From: Bacteroidota bacterium
GTDB lineage: Bacteria > Bacteroidota > Bacteroidia > B-17B0 > B-17BO
Length of the DNA: 6,571 nucleotides
Assembly: GCA_025356715.1 (NCBI GenBank)
Contig: JANXRU010000369.1
Coordinates: 1-6,571, forward strand
Direction of reading: 5' to 3'
A model generated the notes under the pieces. The model was not told the origin of the DNA and did no database searches. It saw only the letters and a program-made list of their open reading frames with translations. Shown one piece after another: positions 1 to 6,011 of the stretch. The translations under genes and the position numbers were made by a program. The stretch's first letter is position 1; each line of letters opens with the position of its first letter.

Positions 1-1044
1 AGTGTAAGTAGTATTACTGTAATACCTATTCCAATTTCACAATTTAATATTACTCCAAGTGTTGAACAATGTTTTAATGGTAATAATTTTAATTTTATTA
101 ATACAAGCACTGTATTTGGAAGTTCGCCTGTTTATAATTGGAATTTTGGAAATGGAGCAGTACCTCCAACATCTTCTGCACTATCTGTAATTAATGTTCA
201 CTACACAAGTATTGGCGTAAAAACAATTAGTTTAACGGTTAATGACAATGGTTGTTCCTCAAGTATTACAAAAACAGTAGAAATAGCTCAAAATCCAATT
301 GCAAATATTGGAACGTATATTAAAAGCGGATGTAATCCATTAACTGTTTCCGTTCAAAATTTAAGTACAACTGGCCCTTATATTAATTATCAATGGTCTT
401 TTAGTAATGGAGTAACCTCTCAGAATTTAACGCCTACTATTACATTTACTAACGCTGGCGTTTATACATTTACGCTTTCGGCTATGTCTAATCAGGTATG
501 TATAGACACAACTAATATGGTTAGTGTAAATAGTATAACTGTAGTACCTGTTCCCATTGCTCAATTTAACGTAACACCAAATACGATACAATGTTTTAAT
601 GGTCATACTTTTAATTTCAATAATACGAGTACCACTTTTGGTGGTGCTCCAATTTATAATTGGAGTTTTGGGGCAAATGGAACTCCCTCTAATGCAAATA
701 CAATTAATGTAGCGCATGTTATTTATAGTACTTCTGGTATTTATCCAGTAACCTTAACTGTAACAGAAAGTGGATGTTCTAACTCAACTACATTGTCAGT
801 TGAATTATATCCTAATCCTGTTGCGTTAATTGGTCCATATCCATTAACAGGATGTGACCCACAAACGTTTAATTTAACAAGTGTCAGTACCAGTGCTTCG
901 CCACTTACTTACTTATGGAGTTTTAGCGATGGAACTACTTCTACTGATGCAAATCCTACGCATATATTTACGCCAGTTGGAGTATATAGTTTTTCGTTAA
1001 CAGTAAATACATCTAGCTTATGCATCAATACCAGTAGCATACAA
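1..1044 (+). repeat. Tandem 522-bp coding repeat (two PKD domains per unit)
   Basis: Two complete units, 1-522 and 523-1044, align in the coding frame without insertion or deletion over the landmarks checked. The unit starts are SVSSITV at 1, SVNSITV at 523 and AVSSITI at 1045, exactly 522 bp (174 codons) apart. The PKD Trp codons repeat at the same spacing (139 to 661, and 394 to 916). The third copy keeps only its first about 15 residues in register and then moves into a shorter terminal PKD domain. The first half of the unit (CFNG, NFNF, YNW) is better conserved than the second half. More units probably lie upstream. Confidence 0.88.
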
Positions 1045-1587
1045 GCTGTAAGTAGTATTACGATTCATCCATCGCCCATTGCAGGGTTTCAAATTATTTC
1101 CGATAATTTATCTCAAGTGAACTGTATTGATATTTCCTCGCCTGATGTTATCGCTTGGAATTATAATTTTGATGATGGTTATTATTCTCAGCTTCAAAAT
1201 CCAATTCATTTTTATCATACAGTTGATATTTTTAACATAAAACAAACTGTAACTAATGAATATGGTTGTCATGCTTATTTTGATGCAGATGTTTTAATAA
1301 TTCCTGATTTCGGTTTTTGGATTCCGAATGCTTTTACCCCAGGAAAAAAAGATGGATTAAATGATGTTTTCAAGCCTGTTATCCATGGAGTAGAAGAATA
1401 TGAGTTTATGATTTTCGATAGATGGGGCGCACAAATTTATTTTACAACGGATATTACTGAAGGCTGGGATGGCACTTATAAAGGCAGAGATTGCCAAACA
1501 GATGTGTATGTATGGAAATGTAATTTCAGAAATCTTGTTACTAAAGCTCCTGAAAATCATATAGGACATGTAACTCTACTTAGATAG
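1..1587 (+). CDS. PKD-repeat surface protein with T9SS type B (gliding motility-associated) C-terminal domain, 5' partial
   Basis: The frame is open from base 1 to the TAG at 1585-1587, so the window holds the last 528 residues of a larger protein whose start lies upstream. Five PKD-like beta-sandwich domains are visible, marked by a Trp-x-Phe core followed by Gly: Trp at residues 47, 132, 221, 306 and 386. The fourth has the classic form (WSFSDGT, then PTHIFTPVGVYSF). Residues 441-528 form the gliding motility-associated C-terminal domain (IPNAFTP, DGLNDVF, FDRWG, GWDGTYKG, VYVWK, ending GHVTLLR), which in Bacteroidota directs outer-membrane export by the type IX system and surface attachment or release. 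Paired cysteines recur in each repeat and may form disulfides. The domain usually reads NGDGLND; here it is GKKDGLND. The role is inferred to be adhesion or another extracellular function; no enzyme domain is visible in this part. The Met at 484 is internal and not the start. Confidence 0.93.
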   Translation, partial: SVSSITVIPIPISQFNITPSVEQCFNGNNFNFINTSTVFGSSPVYNWNFGNGAVPPTSSALSVINVHYTSIGVKTISLTVNDNGCSSSITKTVEIAQNPIANIGTYIKSGCNPLTVSVQNLSTTGPYINYQWSFSNGVTSQNLTPTITFTNAGVYTFTLSAMSNQVCIDTTNMVSVNSITVVPVPIAQFNVTPNTIQCFNGHTFNFNNTSTTFGGAPIYNWSFGANGTPSNANTINVAHVIYSTSGIYPVTLTVTESGCSNSTTLSVELYPNPVALIGPYPLTGCDPQTFNLTSVSTSASPLTYLWSFSDGTTSTDANPTHIFTPVGVYSFSLTVNTSSLCINTSSIQAVSSITIHPSPIAGFQIISDNLSQVNCIDISSPDVIAWNYNFDDGYYSQLQNPIHFYHTVDIFNIKQTVTNEYGCHAYFDADVLIIPDFGFWIPNAFTPGKKDGLNDVFKPVIHGVEEYEFMIFDRWGAQIYFTTDITEGWDGTYKGRDCQTDVYVWKCNFRNLVTKAPENHIGHVTLLR

Positions 1588-1625
1588 TTGTTAATTGATT
1601 ATAAGTAGTCTAATCGTAGGTAGTC

Positions 1626-1657
1626 ATGCTGGTTCCGATAGCTATCGGAATCAGCAT
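1626..1657. repeat. Palindromic repeat with core TTCCGATAGCTATCGGAA
   Basis: An 18-bp perfect palindrome (1633-1650) is extended on both sides by ATGCTG and CAGCAT around one G:T position, giving a 16-bp stem with almost no loop. It lies between two convergent genes. From memory, cores of the type CCGATAGCTATCGG recur in many intergenic regions of Bacteroidota genomes, so this is probably a dispersed REP-like element that could also act as a bidirectional transcription stop. No T-run follows on either side. Confidence 0.7.
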
Positions 1658-1665
1658 CTGTTGAG

Positions 1666-1686
1666 ACCCTGAAACAAGTTCAGGGT
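1666..1686. repeat. Hairpin repeat ACCCTGAA / TTCAGGGT
   Basis: An 8-bp perfect inverted repeat (1666-1673 and 1679-1686) with the 5-nt loop ACAAG lies 8 bp after the preceding palindrome, in the same convergent intergenic gap. Its wording resembles the CCTGAA...TTCAGG elements often found scattered in Bacteroidota genomes (recollection, not searched). With the palindrome at 1626-1657 it forms a compound element that may end transcription from both sides. There is no adjacent U-tract, so it is not a textbook intrinsic terminator. Confidence 0.6.
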
Positions 1687-1726
1687 AACGAAACTTTGGA
1701 CTATATATTTTGCATTTGGTATAACA

Positions 1727-3037
1727 TTAAATCTTTGCATCGCTTTTTCGTAACGGCAGAATTAATATAAAACCAAGAATAAAAAAGATAATCAGAGAAA
1801 GAATGGCGTTACGCATACCTCCTGTTGCCTGACTAATAACACCAAAAGATACAGTTCCTATAATCATTCCTAATTTTTCAATCACATCATAAAAACTAAA
1901 ATAAGATGTATTATCATCTGTTTTAGGTAAATATTTAGAATATGTAGATCGAGACAACGATTGAACACCACCCATTACTAAGCCAACTAAAAAGGCAACA
2001 ATATAAAAATGCATAGGTGTTCGAACCACTAAAAATGTAAATACACAAATAAATATCCAAATTAAAATAGTTGTCATTAAAGATTTGATGTTTCCTACTT
2101 TAGTTGATAGCCATGAAAATAAATAAGAACCAGCTATACCAACAAATTGAATAATTAAAATACTTATGATTAATGAACTTGTTTTTGTTTTTTCAGCCGC
2201 TTCTCCCGTTCCCCAATCAATTTCGTTTCTAGCAAACAAAACAGCAACCACCATTATTGTTTGTACACCCATATTATAAAAAAAGTAACTTGTTAAAAAA
2301 CGTTTCAGTTGAGGCATTTGTTTAATATGTCCAAATACATTTTTCAACTCTTTAAAGCCTTTTGATAATAATCCTGATTTATCAACCCCATGAGGCTTAT
2401 GTGATACATTTGGTAAATGTTTAAAGGTATATTGAGCAAATCCCATCCACCAAATCCCCACTAATAAAAAACTAAATTTTGCTGGTATATGAAAAACCAT
2501 AATACCAATTAAGCAAACAATTAACAATAAAGAACTCCCAAAATAACCTAATGCAAAGCCTTTAGCGCTAACCGCATCTTGTTCACTTACATCTGCAATT
2601 TCAGGCAAATAAGAATTATAGTACACCAAACTTCCCCAAAAACCAATGGTTGCTGTAATAAATGGAATAAAACTTAATTCCAAATGTTCGCTTTTAAATA
2701 AAAATAGTCCCATGCATGACAAGGCTCCTAAGTAACAGAAAAATTGTAAAAAACGTTTTTTATTACCTAAATAATCTGCTATTCCACTTAGTATGGGTGT
2801 AATAATAACTACGATAGATAGGGCAAATGCATAAACAAAAGAATAAATATTTTGATTTTCAAATTCACGTCCTAAAAAAGTAACGGTATGCCCAATAAAA
2901 TTTTTTGAGGCATCGTGAGTTGTCACATAATCATAAAAATTAGGAAATATGGCCGATGTAATAACTAAAGGAAATACGGAGTTAGCCCAATCGTAAAAAG
3001 TCCAAGCTTTAATTATTTTTTTATTTCCTTTTTCCAT
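1727..3037 (-). CDS. MFS transporter, UMF1 (Atg22-like) family
   Basis: A 436-residue integral membrane protein with about 12 hydrophobic spans (roughly 15-35, 62-85, 95-113, 120-140, 158-180, 188-205, 245-268, 288-312, 320-338, 343-361, 385-402, 410-428). The N-terminus (AWTFYDWANS, residues 11-20) is the signature opening of the bacterial UMF1 family, related to yeast vacuolar effluxer Atg22. The MFS motif A is seen after span 2 as GIADYLGNKKR (85-95), and GGVQSLSRSTYSKYLP (356-371) matches the family's second-half loop. The substrate is not established for bacterial members. The length is normal and the frame is intact. The start at 3037 opens a sequence that fits the family N-terminus. 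It lies 125 bp after the Crp/Fnr gene on the same strand with its own candidate control region, so it may be expressed separately. Confidence 0.93.
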   Translation of the reverse strand: MEKGNKKIIKAWTFYDWANSVFPLVITSAIFPNFYDYVTTHDASKNFIGHTVTFLGREFENQNIYSFVYAFALSIVVIITPILSGIADYLGNKKRFLQFFCYLGALSCMGLFLFKSEHLELSFIPFITATIGFWGSLVYYNSYLPEIADVSEQDAVSAKGFALGYFGSSLLLIVCLIGIMVFHIPAKFSFLLVGIWWMGFAQYTFKHLPNVSHKPHGVDKSGLLSKGFKELKNVFGHIKQMPQLKRFLTSYFFYNMGVQTIMVVAVLFARNEIDWGTGEAAEKTKTSSLIISILIIQFVGIAGSYLFSWLSTKVGNIKSLMTTILIWIFICVFTFLVVRTPMHFYIVAFLVGLVMGGVQSLSRSTYSKYLPKTDDNTSYFSFYDVIEKLGMIIGTVSFGVISQATGGMRNAILSLIIFFILGFILILPLRKSDAKI

Positions 3038-3060
3038 AGTTGTAATTAGTTGAATTTTAA

Positions 3061-3106
3061 CAAAGTGTAAATTTTTAAACGTTCAAATTTACAATAATAT
3101 TGTAAA
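3061..3106 (-). promoter_or_regulatory. Candidate promoter and operator cluster of the MFS gene
   Basis: Two overlapping inverted repeats lie 30-70 bp upstream of the MFS start. The first is TGTAAATTT (3066-3074), a 10-bp spacer, then AAATTTACA (3085-3093). The second is TTTACAAT-AAT-ATTGTAAA (3088-3106). On the minus strand TACACTTTG (3069-3061) resembles a Bacteroidota -7 element (TAnnTTTG) with one extra base, and a TTG at 3094-3092 lies at an approximate -33 position within the repeat. A regulator bound to the repeats would cover the -33 region. The repeats are seen directly; the promoter assignment is weak. Confidence 0.4.
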
Positions 3107-3162
3107 CTCAATCATTTATCAATATTCAATTGTTTGGGATTTAGAGTAGGAGGTAGGGAAAC

Positions 3163-3795
3163 TTAAAATGAACTTAATAATTTAATTTCATTTCTATATA
3201 AAATTAATTTTTTATCGTTTTCCAAATGCTTAAGTAATCTTGAAATAACAACGCGACTAGTGCCCAATTCTTCGGCAATTTGATGATGAGAAAGTTGGAT
3301 TGAAGACTTGCCAGATATTTTTGCTTTATTTTTTAAATAGCTTATAAGGCGCTCATCTAATTTATGGAAAGCAACACTTTCTAGCGATTTCAGCAATTCA
3401 TTAAAGCGTTGTGTAAAACTATTGAAGATGTAACTTTTCCAGCTTGGGTATTTAACTAGCCATTCGTCTAACTTTTCGTGAGGTATAGTAATTAATTCTA
3501 CATTATCTTCAGCTATCGCTTTTACTTCGCTCCTTTTAGCTTCCATGCAACAGGCATAAGCCATGGCACAACTTTCGTTAGACCCTAAGTAATACAATAA
3601 AATTTCTCGATCTTCTTCATCTCGTTTTAATACTTTTAACGTTCCTGATAATATTAATGGCATAAATTTTATTTTTTTACCATAGTCCATCACAACCTCA
3701 CCTTCTTTAAACGTTTTGACCTCTCCGCATTTTATTATTTCTTCAACTAATTCCTTTTCCAAAAAGCGATTTAGTTTTTCTTTTATACTTTCCAT
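3163..3795 (-). CDS. Crp/Fnr-family transcriptional regulator with conserved-looking cysteines
   Basis: A 210-residue cytoplasmic DNA-binding regulator. Residues about 22-112 form the cyclic-nucleotide-binding-like beta barrel (FKEGEVVMDYG, then LILSGTLKVLKRDE), residues about 115-145 the dimerisation helix, and about 147-206 the Crp-type winged helix, with helix-turn-helix LSHHQIAEELGTSRVVISRL (168-187). The phosphate-binding cassette expected of cAMP binders (GELA...R-A) is absent. In its place is SCAMAYACCMEAKRSE, with Cys76, Cys82 and Cys83; another Cys is at 23. No N-terminal FNR-type Fe-S cysteine cluster is present. This supports a thiol or redox input rather than cAMP, which is inference. 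The nearest metabolic gene upstream is a persulfide dioxygenase-like enzyme, a plausible target. A symmetric site at 3841-3861 could be its own operator. Length and frame are normal. Confidence 0.9.
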   Translation of the reverse strand: MESIKEKLNRFLEKELVEEIIKCGEVKTFKEGEVVMDYGKKIKFMPLILSGTLKVLKRDEEDREILLYYLGSNESCAMAYACCMEAKRSEVKAIAEDNVELITIPHEKLDEWLVKYPSWKSYIFNSFTQRFNELLKSLESVAFHKLDERLISYLKNKAKISGKSSIQLSHHQIAEELGTSRVVISRLLKHLENDKKLILYRNEIKLLSSF

Positions 3796-3840
3796 AAATT
3801 GGATTTATTGATTTTTAATAATTAGTAAGAATATAAAATT

Positions 3841-3861
3841 TTGAATTTGTTTACAATTCAA
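3841..3861 (-). promoter_or_regulatory. Inverted repeat TTGAATT-N7-AATTCAA upstream of the Crp/Fnr gene
   Basis: A perfect 7-bp inverted repeat (3841-3847 and 3855-3861) lies 46 bp before the regulator start. The half-site TTGA/TCAA is typical of Crp/Fnr boxes, but the spacing is wider than the FNR consensus TTGAT-N4-ATCAA. The middle contains TTTACAAT (3850-3857), also found in the repeat before the MFS gene. It is a candidate autoregulatory operator. The rest of this 165-bp gap holds the left arm of the repeat that bounds the neighbouring membrane gene. Confidence 0.4.
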
Positions 3862-3899
3862 GATGCTTGTATATGAGCTAAAAATCGTACTAACCGTGG

Positions 3900-3914
3900 G
3901 TTATAGCTAGTAGC
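3900..3914 (+). repeat. Left arm of inverted repeat bounding the 155-residue membrane gene
   Basis: GTTATAGCTAGTAGC here matches the reverse complement of 4450-4464 (GTTATAGCTAATAGC) at 14 of 15 positions. The arms face each other across about 535 bp that hold a single gene. A CG dinucleotide also lies a few bases outside each arm. Around this arm, ACTAAC (3889-3894) and GTTAGT (3930-3935) form a further inverted pair. See the right arm at 4450-4464. Confidence 0.5.
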
Positions 3915-3930
3915 GAGTACATTGTTGCAG

Positions 3931-3964
3931 TTAGTTTACGTGTCCGCATACGTAGGATAACTAA
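3931..3964 (-). terminator. Hairpin overlapping the stop codon of the membrane gene
   Basis: The inner stem TACGTGT-ccgc-ATACGTA (3937-3954, one G:T pair) is stacked on an outer stem TTAGTT (3931-3936) with AACTAA (3959-3964) across a 4-nt bulge, about 13 pairs in all. It includes the TAG stop of the gene at 3961-4428. No T-run follows on the minus strand, so it may be a processing or stability structure, or a recombination-type structure, rather than a true intrinsic terminator. Confidence 0.35.
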
Positions 3965-4428
3965 AAGTTTATGAAAAATGAAATTACAGTGATAATTGTC
4001 AACCCAATTACTAGAACATAAGAAAAGTATTTTTCTAGAATTGTCGTTTCCGTTTCTTTAAACTTATAATAATGCAATAAGGCTATAAGTGCAGAGAACA
4101 AACCGAACAAGGTCCCGAAAATGAATATGTCAAAACGTTGTGGGGGTGGTTCGTGATTTATTATACTTCGCTCAACACTTTCGTTTGGTAAAAGCATATA
4201 AATTATAAAACCAAAAGCAAATGAACCATAAGTAATAACGATTCCAAATATAGCTTTAGCAAAGTCTAACCAATTATATTTATAAGTTGTCGCTAATATA
4301 ATTGCAATGCCAATTGCTACAAGTCTAATGTGGAAGTGAAAATATGGTTGCTCTATAATTAGTGAGGTCAAAATAGCTAGTAATATTATTACTGTCCAAA
4401 TATTTTGTCTGATTAGTTGTAGGTTCAT
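3961..4428 (-). CDS. Hypothetical five-span membrane protein
   Basis: A 155-residue protein that I do not recognise. It is strongly hydrophobic, with predicted spans at about residues 9-26, 34-49, 57-80, 101-121 and 134-153. The largest soluble loop is about residues 81-100 and contains an Asn-Glu-Ser stretch and a triple proline (PPP, 94-96). There is no cleavable signal peptide, no recognisable catalytic motif and no cysteine. The start at 4428 gives a normal positively charged N-terminus (MNLQLIRQN) before the first span. It stands alone: an intrinsic terminator lies 107 bp upstream and separates it from the MBL-rhodanese gene, and 165 bp separate it from the downstream Crp/Fnr gene. It is flanked by inverted repeats and short direct repeats that the neighbouring genes lack, which suggests an inserted accessory gene. 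Function unknown. Confidence 0.75.
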   Translation of the reverse strand: MNLQLIRQNIWTVIILLAILTSLIIEQPYFHFHIRLVAIGIAIILATTYKYNWLDFAKAIFGIVITYGSFAFGFIIYMLLPNESVERSIINHEPPPQRFDIFIFGTLFGLFSALIALLHYYKFKETETTILEKYFSYVLVIGLTIITVISFFINF

Positions 4429-4449
4429 TTCTTCTTTTGGGTCTACCGA

Positions 4450-4464
4450 GCTATTAGCTATAAC
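4450..4464 (-). repeat. Right arm of inverted repeat bounding the 155-residue membrane gene
   Basis: GCTATTAGCTATAAC on the plus strand is the reverse complement of the left arm at 3900-3914 except for one base. It lies 21 bp upstream of the membrane-gene start, so it could instead be a control site of that gene. The facing copy downstream of the stop makes an element boundary the alternative reading. Confidence 0.5.
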
Positions 4465-4467
4465 TTA

Positions 4468-4529
4468 TCGCTAAGCGTTATAAATATACAAAATATTCGT
4501 CAATCATGTATTCTAATGTTCGCTAAGCG
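4468..4529. repeat. Pair of short direct repeats TCGCTAAGCG
   Basis: TCGCTAAGCG occurs at 4468-4477 and again at 4520-4529, 52 bp apart, upstream of the membrane gene. Each contains the odd-length palindrome CGCT-A-AGCG, so both may be binding sites for a dimeric protein or remnants of a repeat. The first copy extends to a longer near-palindrome (TAtCGCTaAGCGtTA). No promoter could be placed with confidence between them. Confidence 0.35.
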
Positions 4530-4534
4530 CCAAT

Positions 4535-4567
4535 AAAAAAGCCCCATTATTACAAATAACGGGGCTT
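4535..4567 (-). terminator. Rho-independent terminator of the MBL-rhodanese operon
   Basis: On the minus strand AAGCCCC-GTTATT, loop TGT, AATAAT-GGGGCTT forms a 13-bp stem (4539-4567, one G:T pair) followed by a run of T (4540-4535). It starts 18 bp after the stop codon of the gene at 4586-6004. This is the clearest terminator in the window and separates the enzyme operon from the membrane gene downstream. Confidence 0.92.
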
Positions 4568-4585
4568 ATATTATTTTAATATAGT

Positions 4586-6004
4586 TTACAATAATGTGGT
4601 TGGACAAACGTACTCTGTTGTTTTAAATAAAGAGGATTGTTTGATGGCATTAAATCCACCAGCAATATCAATCAAATTTCTAAAACCTCTGGCTTGTAGT
4701 GTTGATATAAAAACCATTGATCTATATCCTGAAAGACAATGAACATAATACGTTTTGTTTTTATCAATTTTTGTCATGCTCTCATTAATCGTATCTAGGG
4801 GTGTATTGATGGCATCTAATACATGTTCGCTATTATATTCGCTCACTTTTCTGGCATCTAAAATTTCAGTAGCTCCTTGCTTTGATAATTCAAAAAGTTC
4901 TTCTGCTGTAATGGATTTAATGGTATCAACTTCTTTCGCAGCATCTTTCCAAGCAGTAAAGCCTCCTTTTAAATAACCTAAAGCCTGATCATAACCTACA
5001 CGCGCTAATCGAGTAATAACTTCTGTTTCTCGTCCTTCATCAGCTACAATTAATAACTCTTGTTTTACACTTGGAATTAATGTTCCAACCCAAGTAGCAA
5101 AGTTTCCGTCAATACCAATGTTTATGGAATTGGGGATAAATCCTTTATTAAATTCCTGAGATTTTCTAGTATCAATAATAATGGCATTGGTTTCATTTGC
5201 AGCTACTTCAAATTCAATAGGAGTTAATGCTTTATTGCCTCTTGCCATAACGTTATCAATACTTTCGTAGCCTTTTATATTTAATAAGACATTTTGAGGA
5301 AAATAACCTGGAGGTGGAACTAAGCCTGTTAATATTTCTTTAATAAATTGCTCCTTTGTTAGTTTAGGATTAAGTGCATAATTTACTTGTTTTTGATGAC
5401 CTAACGTATCGGTTGTTTCTTTACTCATATTTTTACCACAAGCACTTCCAGCTCCGTGATTAGGATATACAATCAAATCATCACTCAAAGGCATGATTTT
5501 ATTTCGTAAAGAATCGAAAAGATGACCTGCTAATTTTTCTTCCGTTAATTCAGCTATAACGTGTTGCGCTAAATCAGGGCGACCAACATCACCAATAAAC
5601 AAGGTATCACCACTAATAATTCCATGTTCTTTTCCATTTTCATCTATCAATAAATAAGTGGCGCTTTCCATAGTATGGCCAGGCGTATGAATAACTTTTA
5701 CCGTATAATTTCCTACTTTAAATAATTGATTATCTTCTGCGGTAATCGCTTGATATCCTGGTTTTGCAGTTGGCCCAAATACAATTTGTGCACCTTCATG
5801 TTTTGCTAAATCCAAATGGCCGCTAACAAAATCAGCATGAAAATGAGTTTCAAATACATATTTAATTTTAGCGCCATCTTTTTTTGCTCTATCAATGTAT
5901 GGTTGTACTTCTCTTAATGGATCAAAGATAGCTGCTTCACCATTATTTTCGATGTAATAGGCTGCATGAGCAATGCAACCCGTATAAATTTGTTCTACCT
6001 TCAT
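4586..6004 (-). CDS. MBL-fold persulfide dioxygenase-like protein fused to two rhodanese domains (CstB-type)
   Basis: A 472-residue cytoplasmic enzyme. Residues 1-230 are a metallo-beta-lactamase fold of the ETHE1/persulfide dioxygenase group: THFHADF (53-59), HTPGH (106-110), SGDTLFIGD (131-139) with GRPDL (141-145), and NHGAGSACGK (182-191). Expected Fe(II) ligands are His54 (with His56 nearby), His110 and Asp133. The usual final His of HxHxDH is Phe59, compatible with a single-iron site. Residues about 262-362 are a rhodanese domain (IIIDTR 275-280) whose active-site position is Ala321, so it is a pseudo-domain. Residues about 365-460 are a second rhodanese (ILDAR 381-385) with Cys423 in CLSGYR. 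This order equals CstB, which oxidises low-molecular-weight persulfides to sulfite and makes thiosulfate. Cys10 and Cys189 resemble CstB's extra cysteines (recollection). The gene follows a 41-residue membrane protein by 7 nt and ends at an intrinsic terminator. The exact persulfide substrate is not determined. Confidence 0.92.
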   Translation of the reverse strand: MKVEQIYTGCIAHAAYYIENNGEAAIFDPLREVQPYIDRAKKDGAKIKYVFETHFHADFVSGHLDLAKHEGAQIVFGPTAKPGYQAITAEDNQLFKVGNYTVKVIHTPGHTMESATYLLIDENGKEHGIISGDTLFIGDVGRPDLAQHVIAELTEEKLAGHLFDSLRNKIMPLSDDLIVYPNHGAGSACGKNMSKETTDTLGHQKQVNYALNPKLTKEQFIKEILTGLVPPPGYFPQNVLLNIKGYESIDNVMARGNKALTPIEFEVAANETNAIIIDTRKSQEFNKGFIPNSINIGIDGNFATWVGTLIPSVKQELLIVADEGRETEVITRLARVGYDQALGYLKGGFTAWKDAAKEVDTIKSITAEELFELSKQGATEILDARKVSEYNSEHVLDAINTPLDTINESMTKIDKNKTYYVHCLSGYRSMVFISTLQARGFRNLIDIAGGFNAIKQSSLFKTTEYVCPTTLL

Positions 6005-6011
6005 AAAAATT

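Noticed and set aside
427..717. Minus-strand open frame within the PKD gene
   Set aside because: It lies fully opposite the repeat-bearing coding frame, has low-complexity composition and no recognisable features. The minus-strand frame at 1357-1569 is rejected for the same reason.
484..1587. ATG at 484 as start of the PKD protein
   Set aside because: The frame is open upstream to base 1, and the upstream codons encode the same PKD repeat unit, so this Met is internal.
3088..3106. Reading the TTTACAAT dyad as a transposon end
   Set aside because: No second copy encloses a gene; its place just upstream of the MFS start fits an operator better.
3100..3162. Terminator after the Crp/Fnr gene
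   Set aside because: No stem followed by a T-run is visible on the minus strand here, so read-through into the MFS gene cannot be excluded.
3931..3964. Stop-codon hairpin as an integron attC site
   Set aside because: The outer triplets are in the order GTT...AAC on both strands, the reverse of the AAC...GTT order of attC, and no R boxes fit.
4755..4976. Plus-strand open frame within the MBL-rhodanese gene
   Set aside because: It is antisense to a well-supported rhodanese region and shows no domain or initiation context.
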